Shown one piece after another: positions 16,494-26,584 of a stretch of 64,000 nt of DNA (position 1 is the stretch's first letter; each line of letters begins with the position of its first letter). The DNA is taken from the NCBI RefSeq assembly GCF_040905785.1, contig NZ_JBBDQW010000016.1, positions 62,001 to 126,000 on the forward strand, given 5' to 3'. The notes beneath the pieces were generated by a model. That model saw only the letters and a list, made by a program, of their open reading frames with translations, searched no databases and was not told the origin of the DNA. This stretch comes from Tistlia sp040905785 (GTDB taxonomy: Bacteria; Pseudomonadota; Alphaproteobacteria; Kiloniellales; DSM-21159). A program made the translations under genes and the position numbers.

Positions 16494-16529
16494 GCCGGGG
16501 CGGCGCCGGAACATCGGCGCCGCCCCGGC
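16494..16529 (+). promoter_or_regulatory. Strong hairpin upstream of egtB
   Basis: The arms GCCGGGGCGGCGCCG (16494-16508) and CGGCGCCGCCCCGGC (16515-16529) pair perfectly over 15 bp with loop GAACAT, followed by GTTCTTGC. It lies 100 bases ahead of egtB and after no plus-strand gene, so it is more likely a leader structure or attenuator than the end of a gene. The remainder of 16343-16629 shows nothing else. Confidence 0.5.
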
Positions 16530-16629
16530 GTTCTTGCGGCATAGTGCGCGCCGTTCGGGAAGCACCCCTGGACGGCGCGCCCTTGCGTTTGCGAGCCTGC
16601 CCCGCCGGACCGACGACCAGGAGACCCCC

Positions 16630-17946
16630 ATGGCCCGCGCCTCCAGCCGACCGCTCTTCGCCGAGACCCTGGCGCCCGACCGGCTCGCCGCGCTCTACCG
16701 CGCGACCCGGCAGCGCACCCTGGCGCTGATCGAGGGGCTGGCGCCGGAGGACATGACGGTGCAGTCGATGGAGGACGCCAGCCCGACCAAGTGGCACCTG
16801 GCGCACACCAGCTGGTTCTTCGAGGAATTCGTGCTGCGCCCGCACCTGGCGGGCTACGCCTCGCCCGACGAGCGCTTCGCCTTCCTGTTCAATTCCTACT
16901 ACGTCGCCGCCGGCCCGCGCTTCGCCCGCGACCGGCGCGGCCTGGTGACCCGGCCGACGGTCGCCGAGGTCCTCGACTACCGCGCCGGCGTCGACGCGGC
17001 GATGGCGCGGCTGCTGGACTCCGGCGAGGCGCCCGCGGACCTGATCGAGCTCGGCTGCCACCACGAGATGCAGCACCAGGAGCTGCTGCTGACCGACCTG
17101 CTGCACGTGCTGAGCCACAATCCCCTGCTGCCCGTCTACCGGGCACCGACGCCGCTCGCCAGCGTCGAGGCCGCGCCGGCCGGCTGGCAGAGGTTCGAGG
17201 GCGGCATCGTCGAGATCGGCCACGGCGGCGACAGCTTCGCCTACGACTGCGAAGGCCCGCGCCACCAGGCGCTGCTGCGGCCCTACGAGCTGGCGACGCG
17301 GGCCGTGACCTGCGGCGAGTGGCTCGAGTTCATGGCCGACGGTGGCTACGAAACCCCCGGCCTGTGGCTGATGGACGGCTTCGCGACGGCCCGGCGCGAG
17401 GGGTGGGAGGCGCCCGGCTACTGGTGGCGGGACGAGGGCGGCGGGGCCGGCGACGGCAGCGGAGACGGGGGCTGGATGACCTTCTCGCTGCGCGGCCCCC
17501 AGCCGGTCGACCCGCAGGCGCCGGTCTCCCACGTCAGCTACTACGAGGCCGAGGCCTTCGCACGCTGGGCCGGCGCACGCCTGCCGAGCGAGTTCGAGTG
17601 GGAGCGGGCGGCGGGGCCGGTGCAGCCGGGCAATACGCTGGAGAGCGGGGCGCTGCGTCCGCGCCGGGCGCTTGCCGGCAGCGGCGCCGGGAGCGGCGAC
17701 GGCCTGCTGCAGCTCTGGGGCGACGTCTGGGAGTGGACCGGCTCGTCCTACCTGCCCTACCCCGGCTTCCGGGCCCCCGAGGGCGCGGTCGGAGAGTACA
17801 ACGGCAAGTTCATGGTCAACCAGTTCGTGCTGCGCGGCGGCTCGGCCCTGACGCCGCGCGACCAGCTGCGGCCGACCTACCGGAACTTCTTCTACCCGCA
17901 CCAGCGCTGGCAGATGACCGGCCTGCGCCTGGCCCGCGACGCCTGA
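16630..17946 (+). CDS. egtB: Ergothioneine biosynthesis protein EgtB (sulfoxide synthase)
   Basis: A 438-residue protein. An N-terminal DinB-like domain carries the iron-ligand histidines (KWHLAHTSWFFEEF and LGCHHEMQHQELLLTDL). A C-terminal formylglycine-generating-enzyme-like domain has HVSYYEAEAFARWAGARLPS, EFEWERAA, WGDVWEWTGSSY and LRGGSALTP. EgtB is a non-heme iron enzyme that couples trimethylhistidine (hercynine) with gamma-glutamylcysteine or cysteine to a sulfoxide. The start is ATG 16630 with AGGAGA upstream. EgtD, which makes hercynine, normally lies beside egtB; here the next gene is a glycine methyltransferase fusion, so egtD must be elsewhere or the substrate differs. Confidence 0.9.
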   Translation: MARASSRPLFAETLAPDRLAALYRATRQRTLALIEGLAPEDMTVQSMEDASPTKWHLAHTSWFFEEFVLRPHLAGYASPDERFAFLFNSYYVAAGPRFARDRRGLVTRPTVAEVLDYRAGVDAAMARLLDSGEAPADLIELGCHHEMQHQELLLTDLLHVLSHNPLLPVYRAPTPLASVEAAPAGWQRFEGGIVEIGHGGDSFAYDCEGPRHQALLRPYELATRAVTCGEWLEFMADGGYETPGLWLMDGFATARREGWEAPGYWWRDEGGGAGDGSGDGGWMTFSLRGPQPVDPQAPVSHVSYYEAEAFARWAGARLPSEFEWERAAGPVQPGNTLESGALRPRRALAGSGAGSGDGLLQLWGDVWEWTGSSYLPYPGFRAPEGAVGEYNGKFMVNQFVLRGGSALTPRDQLRPTYRNFFYPHQRWQMTGLRLARDA

Positions 17947-17978
17947 GCGGTAAGATGGAATCGACCGCGCTAAAATAA

Positions 17979-18076
17979 ATGTTCGCGTACCGCCAGAATT
18001 CGCACTTCAGTCCCGCCACGTTCGGATGACGGTCAACGCCAGAATTCCAATAGACCCGAACAATCGTCGCGAACAT
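17979..18076. promoter_or_regulatory. Nested inverted and direct repeats upstream of the betaine-synthesis gene
   Basis: ATGTTCGCG at 17979-17987 has its exact inverted copy CGCGAACAT at 18068-18076. Between them CGCCAGAATTC occurs twice in direct order (17991-18001 and 18037-18047). The block sits in a 524-base gene-free region (17947-18470) that is AT-richer than its surroundings around 17970-18180 and also holds CTGAACGTTCCTTCAG at 18091-18106. It is a plausible operator region for the methyltransferase gene, whose orthologues respond to salt. This role is inferred. Confidence 0.4.
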
Positions 18077-18470
18077 GCGCGGAACGCCGCCTGAACGTTC
18101 CTTCAGTCGTGGGGCAGCGGATTTGAGCGGAAGAGACTCACCCTACCACATAAAGAATCTAATTTAACCCTTAGAATTCCCCGGCGACCTGATAACCTCT
18201 GAAGCGAGCGGTCGGGCACCTTCGGACGGGGCCGCCGCTCGCCTCGATCGGGACCTGTGGTGTCCCCTCTTGCGCGCCTTTCCCGAGTATCCGGCCCCAT
18301 TTTGCGCTGCGGCGCGGCCGGCGGCGCGCGGTCCCGGTCTCGCGGGCCGGCCGGCCTTCGGCACGGCCCGTTCATCGAAGGAGCGCAGCCCCCGTGGGCC
18401 GGCGTCGCCGCGTGCCGGCGGCGCCTTGCCAGGGCCGCGCCCGACAACGAAGAACGAGGAGCTGCGACGA

Positions 18471-20198
<1,728 letters not shown>

Positions 20199-20225
20199 GC
20201 CGCAACGGCATCCACCTGGGAGACC

Positions 20226-20259
20226 ACGCCGGGCGCGGACGGGAGACCGCGCCCGGCGT
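20226..20259 (+). terminator. Terminator of the methyltransferase gene
   Basis: ACGCCGGGCGCGG and CCGCGCCCGGCGT form a perfect 13-bp stem with an 8-base loop, followed by CTTCTTGTCC. It begins 28 bases after the stop codon of the betaine gene. The T-run is imperfect but the stem is very strong. Confidence 0.75.
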
Positions 20260-20290
20260 CTTCTTGTCCAGCTTACCGTCCTCGCATTGT

Positions 20291-20410
20291 TTCCCGTCAT
20301 CCCCGCGAAAGCGGGGATCCAGAGAACAGCACCGCTCGCACGGAAGACCGCCGGACCGCATGGCCGTCGCCTTTCTCTGGCTCCCCGCTTTCGCGGGGGT
20401 GACGGGGGAA
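20291..20410. repeat. Inverted pair of REP-like palindromic elements
   Basis: The left arm (20291-20324) and right arm (20375-20410) are near-exact reverse complements. Each contains its own small palindrome CCCCGCGAAAGCGGGG flanked by GTCAT/GTCAC and ATCCAGAG/AGCCAGAG. Such paired 'CCCGCGAAAGCGGG' elements are scattered intergenic repeats in many proteobacteria. It fills the gap between the betaine gene terminator and the end of the hydroxylase gene. No transposase is nearby. Confidence 0.8.
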
Positions 20411-20464
20411 GGCGGGGGTGACGGGGAAATGTGGGGGACGGGGGAAAGGTGGCCCCTCGCCCCG

Positions 20465-21667
20465 CTACCGCACCGCCGAGGCGCCCTCGGCCAGGCCGGA
20501 GCCGCCGTAGAGCCATTGCAGGCTGTCGTACCAGTCCTCGGCGGTGCGGGCGCCGAGCAGGGTGTTGCGCAGGCGGGCGTGGGCGCCGGCCGGGTGGTAG
20601 ATGTGGTCGCCGATCAGGCGCGACTGCAGCTGCACGCGGCTGGTCCGGTCGATCCGGCGGTCGCGGTAGGCGGCGAGCGCCGTCTCGACCTCCCGGTCGG
20701 CGGCCAGCAGGCCGGACAGGCAGACCGCGTCCTCCATGGCCATGCAGGCGCCCTGGGCGAAGTACTGCATCATCGGGTGGGCGGCGTCGCCGAGCAGGAC
20801 GACGCGGCCGTCCTGCCAGTCCAGCACCGGGTCGCGGTCGCACAGCACCCAGAGGCGCCAGTCGCTGCCCTGCTCGAGGATGCCGCGCGGCACGGGGTGG
20901 ATGTGCTCGAAGCCGCGGCGCACCTCCTCGGCCGTGACCGGCTTGCCGGCGACCGGCTCGGGCGCGTCGTTGTGGTAGGTGACGACCAGGTTGAAGAGCT
21001 TCCAGCCGCTCAAGGGGTAGTGGACGATGTGGCACTTCGGCCCGGCCCAGAGCGCCGCCGCGTTCCAGCGCAGCGCCTCGGGCATGCGCTCGACCGGGAT
21101 CACCGAGCGGTAGGTGGTGTGGCCCGAGACGCGCGGCGCGCCGTCGCCGACGAGCTGCTGGCGGACCTTGGACCAGAGCCCGTCGGCACCGACCAGCGCG
21201 CGCCCGGCGACGCGCTCGCCGCCGGCCAATAGGGCGGTGACGCCGCCGCCGTCCTGCTCGTAGCCGAGGACCTCCGCGCTGGTGCGCAGCGCCACCAGCG
21301 GGCTCTCCTCGCAGGCGCGCAGGAAGACGCCGTGCAGGTCGCCGCGGTGGACCACGGCGTAGGGGTTGCCGAAGCGCGCGCGGAAGGCCTCGCCGAGCGG
21401 CACCCGCGCGATCTCCTCGCCGCTCATGGCGTCCATCAGCTGCAGGCGATCGATGTAGACCGCCATGGCGCGCGCCGCGTCGCCGACGCCCAGGTGGTCG
21501 AAGGCGTGGAAGGCGTTGGGGCCGAGCTGGATGCCGGCGCCGATCTCGCCGAGCCGCGGCGCCTTCTCCAGCACCAGGCTGGCGATGCCCTGCTGCGCCA
21601 GGCCGAGGGCCGTCGCCAGGCCGCCGATGCCGCCGCCGGCGATCAGGATAGGGTCCGCCGTCGCCAT
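20465..21667 (-). CDS. FAD-dependent 3-hydroxybenzoate 6-hydroxylase
   Basis: A 400-residue flavoprotein monooxygenase. It has the FAD Rossmann motif ILIAGGGIGGLATALGLAQ, the DG-type motif ALVGADGLWSKVR and GRVVLLGDAAHPMMQYFAQG. Gene context (gentisate dioxygenase across a shared promoter) and sequence style (GEIGAGIQLGPNAFHAFDHLG) point to 3-hydroxybenzoate 6-hydroxylase, which uses NADH and oxygen to make gentisate. Salicylate hydroxylase is the main alternative. The MarR gene ends 2 bases upstream of its start, so the two form an operon. Confidence 0.83.
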   Translation of the reverse strand: MATADPILIAGGGIGGLATALGLAQQGIASLVLEKAPRLGEIGAGIQLGPNAFHAFDHLGVGDAARAMAVYIDRLQLMDAMSGEEIARVPLGEAFRARFGNPYAVVHRGDLHGVFLRACEESPLVALRTSAEVLGYEQDGGGVTALLAGGERVAGRALVGADGLWSKVRQQLVGDGAPRVSGHTTYRSVIPVERMPEALRWNAAALWAGPKCHIVHYPLSGWKLFNLVVTYHNDAPEPVAGKPVTAEEVRRGFEHIHPVPRGILEQGSDWRLWVLCDRDPVLDWQDGRVVLLGDAAHPMMQYFAQGACMAMEDAVCLSGLLAADREVETALAAYRDRRIDRTSRVQLQSRLIGDHIYHPAGAHARLRNTLLGARTAEDWYDSLQWLYGGSGLAEGASAVR

Positions 21668-21668
21668 G

Positions 21669-22139
21669 TCAGCCTCCCTGCCCGGCGCGCTTCAGCGGCA
21701 CGCGCGAGTGTTCGTTGTTGAGCTCGACCAGGGCCCCGAGCAGCCGCATCAGCTGCGCGCGCTCGGGCTCGGCGAGCGGCGCCAGGATGCGCGCCTGGGC
21801 GCGCTGCACCAGCGGCTCCGCCTCGCGCAGCAGGGCCGCGCCGGCCGCGGTCAGGTGGAGCTGCTTGACGCGCCGGTCGCCGGCGCCCGGGCAGCGCTCG
21901 ATCCAGCCCTTCTCCTCCAGCCGCTCGAGCACGCCGCCCAGGGTCGAGCGGTCGTAGGCGATGACCGCGGAGAGGCGCGTCGCGTCGACGCCCGGCTGGT
22001 CGCGCGCGGCGACCAGGGCGGCGTACTGCACCGGCGTCAGGTCGAGCGCCCCGCACTCCTCGACGAAGATCGCCACGGCGATCTGCTGGGCGCGGCGGAT
22101 CAGGTGGCCCGGCTTGCCGTAGATGTCGTCCAGGATCAT
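21669..22139 (-). CDS. MarR family regulator of the gentisate genes
   Basis: A 156-residue winged-helix protein: LTPVQYAALVAARDQPGVDA, RLSAVIAYDRSTLGGVLERLEEKGWIER, then the wing GDRRVKQLHLTAAG. The start is ATG 22139, which gives the standard MarR length; the longer frame upstream runs through the operator. It is first in an operon with the hydroxylase and divergent from gentisate dioxygenase, so it probably represses both promoters until an aromatic ligand binds. Confidence 0.88.
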   Translation of the reverse strand: MILDDIYGKPGHLIRRAQQIAVAIFVEECGALDLTPVQYAALVAARDQPGVDATRLSAVIAYDRSTLGGVLERLEEKGWIERCPGAGDRRVKQLHLTAAGAALLREAEPLVQRAQARILAPLAEPERAQLMRLLGALVELNNEHSRVPLKRAGQGG

Positions 22140-22206
22140 GGTCTCTCGCTCTCTCCCTTGGCGCGCGGCGGTGCGGGCACCTTCCCCGACCGCGCCCGGG
22201 TTTATT

Positions 22207-22222
22207 TGACAGCATACTGTCA
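22207..22222. promoter_or_regulatory. MarR-type palindromic operator
   Basis: TGACAG-CATA-CTGTCA is a perfect 16-bp inverted repeat in the 124-base divergent gap between the marR-hydroxylase operon and gentisate dioxygenase. A second symmetric element CAGT-CGCCAT-ACTG follows directly (22221-22234). TTTATTTGACAG could serve as a -35 region toward the dioxygenase. Position and symmetry make it the obvious site for the MarR protein encoded next door. Confidence 0.7.
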
Positions 22223-22263
22223 GTCGCCATACTGACGAGCAAGAAGCCGCGAGGGAGGACGCC

Positions 22264-23340
22264 ATGAGGCCGGCCGACAGCGAGACCAGCAAGGCGTCGG
22301 CGCCCGGCGCCGAGGCCGAGCGCGAGGCCTTCTACGAGAAGATCGACAAGTCCAACATGACCGCCCTCTGGACGGTCTTGGGCGCGCTCGTCACCAAGGA
22401 GCCGAAGAGCGCCTGCCGGCCCTTCGGCTGGCGCTTCGAGGCGATCCGCGAGGCCATCCTCGAGGCCGGCGGCCTGATCACCGCCCGCGAGGCCGAGCGG
22501 CGGGTGCTGGTCCTGGAGAACCCCGGCCTGCGCGGCCAGTCGAAGATCACGACCTCGCTCTATGCCGGCGTCCAGCTGGTGCTGCCCGGCGAGGTCGCCC
22601 CGGCCCACCGCCACAGCCAGTCGGCGCTCCGCCTGGTGCTCGAGGGCAAGGGCGCGCACACGGCGGTCGAGGGCGAGCGGGTGATGATGAGCCCCGGCGA
22701 CTTCATCATCACGCCCTCGATGGCCTGGCACGACCACGGCAACGAGAGCGCCGACCCGGTGTTCTGGCTCGACGGCCTGGACATCCCGCTGGTCCAGTTC
22801 CTCGACGCCTCCTTCGTCGAGCACCTGGGCGCCGAGGAGCAGCCGGTGACCAGGCCGACCGGCGATTCCCTGGCCCGCTACGGCGCCAACCTGCTGCCGG
22901 TCGACTACCGGCCCGAGGAGGCCCGCCCGACCTCGCCGATCTTCCACTACCCCTACGCGCGCAGCCGCGAGGCGCTCGACCAGCTGTCGCTCGCCCAGGA
23001 CTGGGACCCCTGCCACGGCCTCAAGCTGCGCTTCGCCAACCCGGCGACCGGCGCCCACGCCATGCCGACCCTGGGCACCTTCCTGCAGATGCTGCCCAAG
23101 GGCTTCGAGACGCAGCGGATCCGCTCGACCGACGCCACCGTCTACGTCTGCCTGGAGGGCGGCGGCCGCAGCCGCATCGGCGAGGAGACCATCGCCTGGG
23201 GGCCCCGGGACGTCTTCGTCGCCCCGAGCTGGCAGCCGGTCAGCCACGAGCCCGACGGCGAGAGCGTGCTGTTCGGCTTCTCCGACCGGCCGGTCCAGGA
23301 GAAGCTCGGGCTGTGGCGGGAGGACCGGGGGAACGGGTGA
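22264..23340 (+). CDS. Gentisate 1,2-dioxygenase
   Basis: A 358-residue bicupin dioxygenase. The first cupin has the iron histidines in VAPAHRHSQSALRLVLEG and MAWHDHGNE. The second cupin (residues about 260-340) has TVYVCLEGGGRSRIG and APSWQPVSHEPDGES. It opens the ring of gentisate to maleylpyruvate using Fe(II) and oxygen. It is divergent from the hydroxylase that should make its substrate. The usual next enzymes, maleylpyruvate isomerase and fumarylpyruvate hydrolase, are not in the window; the downstream neighbour is an AT-rich foreign gene. Confidence 0.92.
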   Translation: MRPADSETSKASAPGAEAEREAFYEKIDKSNMTALWTVLGALVTKEPKSACRPFGWRFEAIREAILEAGGLITAREAERRVLVLENPGLRGQSKITTSLYAGVQLVLPGEVAPAHRHSQSALRLVLEGKGAHTAVEGERVMMSPGDFIITPSMAWHDHGNESADPVFWLDGLDIPLVQFLDASFVEHLGAEEQPVTRPTGDSLARYGANLLPVDYRPEEARPTSPIFHYPYARSREALDQLSLAQDWDPCHGLKLRFANPATGAHAMPTLGTFLQMLPKGFETQRIRSTDATVYVCLEGGGRSRIGEETIAWGPRDVFVAPSWQPVSHEPDGESVLFGFSDRPVQEKLGLWREDRGNG

Positions 23341-23397
23341 AGGGGGACCTACTCAATCCTCTACTGGAGGTGCGACCGCAAGGCGCAGGCGCAATAA

Positions 23398-25128
23398 CTA
23401 CTTTCCCATAAATTTCGATACAAGCGAATCGACAAAATTAACCAATGGGGCGTCGAGTTCTTTTCGTATAATGGTCTTCGGGTTGTTGGCCGCGTACTCG
23501 GACAACCAACTCTTTACTTGACACTTGATGCTCTCATTCCAGGGTTTTCCCGCCTCTCGAAACTGTCTCTCTGCCACTTGCGACCATTTCAACTTCGGCC
23601 TCCCCTTTGGCCTGCTCTTCGGATCCACCCCGAACTCGGTCAAAAAACTACTCCCGTATATATCCTTGTTGTAGATGTCCTCAAGCTCACTCTCGGTTAG
23701 GTGCGGTACAGCACATAGATTTACCTCTGATACTTTCAGTGATCTCGCGCTTATTGCCCTCTCCACAGCCAACCTACCCTCATTGTCATTGTCGATGAAG
23801 CACTGCACCTGACAAGCTGACGCCTTGTAAAAAGATGCCTTATGGGATAAACCACTAGCGCCGCCAAGATAATCTATAGTAACTTCGCCCTGGTCTAATG
23901 CGTTCTTTATCGCATCGCTGTACGTTGGAAGGATTGCCCTCAAAGCCCGTGCGTCATCATAGCCCTCAACGATAATTACAACACTTGCATTATGCAAATT
24001 ATCGGCAAAGCGAACCCCGAGCGCTTCGCGGATATCTGACACGTGATCTGCACATTTGGCCTTGCTTCCCTTTACGATGATAGTGTTCTGAAGATTGTTC
24101 ATGTTCACGAAAAGTGGAGAGTGACTCGAGAGAACGATCTGGTTATTCTTTGAGAGGTCTTCAATGACCGTGCGGAGCTCATGAACAGCATTGGGATGCA
24201 GATGCGACTCCGGCTCCTCGATTGCGACCACGGTACTGGATCCGAGATAGGATTGCTCAGAGGCGTGACGCATTAGAGCCAACGCGACCAAGCTTTGGAC
24301 GCCATCTCCCTTTCTTTCGAGCTTCGTCTCCTGACCGTCGTCCACCAGGATCTCAACCTCCCGTCGCATCGCCCGCTGTCGCGCCTCTCGCCGTGCCTCC
24401 AGCCGGACCGTTTTCACGCTGGGCAAGAAATTTGATACAGTCTGCTGGATCGTAGTTGCCAGTTCATCAAACAGGGGCTTCTGGAGTTGGTCGATCTTGT
24501 TGAGCGCCTGAGAATACTCCGGGTTCTCCTCCAGCGATCTCAGTTCTCTTTCAACAAGCTGAGATATTACACGATTAGCAGAGTCGGCCGTACGGATCGC
24601 GGGAATATACTCGAACCTGATCCGCCTCGAAACAAAATCGGCAATGCGCGTCGACTTCTTATTTAGTGTAGCGTATCCTCTTCCTGGCTTCTGGACAGAA
24701 ACATCAAAATCCCTTTGGCCGAATGAAAAAAGTATTGGAAGCGTTCCGTTTAGGTTGCTTTTGATCTCTTCTTGGAACGAAGACACCTCTGATTCATTAA
24801 GTTGAAATTCGAGCGTGATGTTTGTTTTGCTTAGGTCGTTGGCCTTGTGTTGCTTACTTATTGGAAAATCCACTCTCCAATCATACTGTGTATGTGAGTA
24901 AGGCCGCCCAAGAATGGTGGACGGTACCCGCATAACTCGACCGTCTGCAGTTCTACGAACCTGGCGGTGCCAGCTGATAAGCGCATCCATACCAAGCGCC
25001 AGGGCATGAAGTATGTTAGACTTCCCCTCGTTGTTGGCCCCGATCAACAAAGAATAATCAGAAAGTGGAATCTTTCTTGCTGTGGTAATACTGCGATAAT
25101 TTTCAACTGAGAATGAAACAAGCTTCAT
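23398..25128 (-). CDS. OLD-family ATP-dependent nuclease (AAA ATPase plus TOPRIM)
   Basis: A 576-residue protein. The N-terminal ABC/SMC-type ATPase has Walker A GANNEGKSN (about residue 33), a signature-like region ERKGDGVQSLVALALMRHA, Walker B VVAIEEPESHLHPNA and SSHSPLF. The C-terminal TOPRIM domain has IIVEGYDDARALRAIL (Glu), FIDNDNEGRLAVERA (Asp pair) and HLTESELEDIY. This is the class 1 OLD layout, related to P2 Old and GajA. No helicase (GajB), reverse transcriptase or toxin partner lies beside it. Base composition is sharply lower than in neighbours (43% G+C in the sampled line 23821-23880), which marks recent transfer. A phage-defence role is inferred. Confidence 0.88.
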   Translation of the reverse strand: MKLVSFSVENYRSITTARKIPLSDYSLLIGANNEGKSNILHALALGMDALISWHRQVRRTADGRVMRVPSTILGRPYSHTQYDWRVDFPISKQHKANDLSKTNITLEFQLNESEVSSFQEEIKSNLNGTLPILFSFGQRDFDVSVQKPGRGYATLNKKSTRIADFVSRRIRFEYIPAIRTADSANRVISQLVERELRSLEENPEYSQALNKIDQLQKPLFDELATTIQQTVSNFLPSVKTVRLEARREARQRAMRREVEILVDDGQETKLERKGDGVQSLVALALMRHASEQSYLGSSTVVAIEEPESHLHPNAVHELRTVIEDLSKNNQIVLSSHSPLFVNMNNLQNTIIVKGSKAKCADHVSDIREALGVRFADNLHNASVVIIVEGYDDARALRAILPTYSDAIKNALDQGEVTIDYLGGASGLSHKASFYKASACQVQCFIDNDNEGRLAVERAISARSLKVSEVNLCAVPHLTESELEDIYNKDIYGSSFLTEFGVDPKSRPKGRPKLKWSQVAERQFREAGKPWNESIKCQVKSWLSEYAANNPKTIIRKELDAPLVNFVDSLVSKFMGK

Positions 25129-25279
25129 GACTCGTCCCCCAAAAAGCGCCAGTATGCCAAACTACCGACTTTGCTCGCACCTCGCGAGTAAGAGCGATCA
25201 GCAATGCGCGGTGCCCTCGGCGCACGCTGTTCAGGGCTCATGAGAGTGACCCATCGCGCCTTGTTTACTTGTCAGCCCC

Positions 25280-26584
25280 CTACCCCGCGAACTGCGGCAT
25301 CAGCAGCCGCGGCAGCCACAGCACCAGCGAGGGGAAGGCGATGACCAGCAGCAGGATCGCCAGCATCGGCGCCAGGATCATCGCCACGTGCTTGATCGCC
25401 TGGCCGACGGTGATGTTGCCGATGGCGCAGGAGATCAGCAGGCACAGGCCGTAGGGCGGCGTGACCAGGCCGAAGGCCAGGCTGATGACGCCGATGATGG
25501 CGAAGTGGATCGGGTGCATGCCGACGGCCTGAGTCACCGGCCACAGCACCGTGCCCAGGATGATGATCGCCGGGATGGCGTCGATGAAGCAGCCGATCAG
25601 CAGGAAGGAGACGGCGACCGCGACGCCCATCTCGGTCACGCCCAGCTCCATGGCCGTGACGTAGGAGACCAGGGCCGCCGGCACCCGGAAATAGGCCAGG
25701 ATGAAGCCGAAGGCGCTGGCCGTGCCGATGCAGAACAGCGAGATGGCGGCGAAGCGGCCGGTGTCGTAGAGCACGACCGCCAGGGTGCGCGCGCCGACCG
25801 AGCGGTAGACGAAGGCGCCCAGCACCAGGGCGTAGAGGGCGGCCACGACCGAGGCCTCGGTCGGGGTGAAGAGGCCGCCGACGATGCCGCCGATGATGAT
25901 GACCGGGGTCAGCAGCGCCAGGAAGGCGCCGGCGACCGCGCGGGCCAGCTCGACCAGGGTCGCGCGGTCGTGCAGGCCCATGCCGTGGCGCCTGGCGTAG
26001 TAGTAGACCGTGGCCATCTGGGCCAGGCCGATCAGGATGCCGGGCACGACGCCGGCCAGGAACAGCCCGCCGATCGAGACCGACATCAGGCCGCCCCAGA
26101 CGACCATCAGGATCGAGGGCGGGATGATCACGCCCATGACCGCCGAGCAGGCCGTGACCGCGACCGCGAAGGAGGCGCTGAAGCCCTCCTTCTTCATCTG
26201 CGGGATCAGCAGCGAGCCGATGCCGGCGGCGTCGGCGGTCGAGGAGCCGGAGATGCCGGCGAAGAACATCGAGACCACGACGTTGACGTGGCCGAGGCCG
26301 CCCGGCAGGTGGCCGACCAGGGCGCGGGCGAGGCGGATCAGCCGGTCGGTGATGCCGGCGGCGTTCATCAGGTTGGCGGCCAGCAGGAAGAAGGGCACGG
26401 CCAGCAGGATGAAGGCGTTGTAGGACTTGAACATCTGCTGGAGCAGCAGGACCGGCGTCATGCGCGGCTCGATAAAGAAGACCGGCAGGCAGGCGAGCGC
26501 CAGCGCGAAGGAGACCGGCACCCGCAGCACGATGAAGAAGAGGAAGGTGCCGAACAGGATCAGCGAGACGTCGAGCGGGCTCAA
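25280..26584 (-). CDS. dctM: TRAP transporter large permease DctM
   Basis: A 434-residue membrane protein with twelve or more hydrophobic segments. Motifs include SGSSTADAAGIGSLLIPQM, GVIIPPSILMVVWGG, GGIVGGLFTPTEASVVAALYAL and FGLVTPPYGLCLLISC, all typical of DctM. It is the main permease of a TRAP system that uses a Na+ or H+ gradient to import an organic acid or similar solute. The start is TTG 26584, overlapping the dctQ stop as TTGA. The solute cannot be told from sequence. Confidence 0.93.
   Translation of the reverse strand: MSPLDVSLILFGTFLFFIVLRVPVSFALALACLPVFFIEPRMTPVLLLQQMFKSYNAFILLAVPFFLLAANLMNAAGITDRLIRLARALVGHLPGGLGHVNVVVSMFFAGISGSSTADAAGIGSLLIPQMKKEGFSASFAVAVTACSAVMGVIIPPSILMVVWGGLMSVSIGGLFLAGVVPGILIGLAQMATVYYYARRHGMGLHDRATLVELARAVAGAFLALLTPVIIIGGIVGGLFTPTEASVVAALYALVLGAFVYRSVGARTLAVVLYDTGRFAAISLFCIGTASAFGFILAYFRVPAALVSYVTAMELGVTEMGVAVAVSFLLIGCFIDAIPAIIILGTVLWPVTQAVGMHPIHFAIIGVISLAFGLVTPPYGLCLLISCAIGNITVGQAIKHVAMILAPMLAILLLVIAFPSLVLWLPRLLMPQFAG

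Noticed and set aside
18270..18470. N-terminal extension of the betaine methyltransferase
   Set aside because: Pro/Arg/Ala-rich and unlike the family N-terminus; ATG 18471 has a good ribosome site and matches known enzymes.
23398..25128. Gabija defence system
   Set aside because: Only the OLD-type protein is present; no UvrD-like GajB gene lies on either side, which carry metabolic and transport genes.
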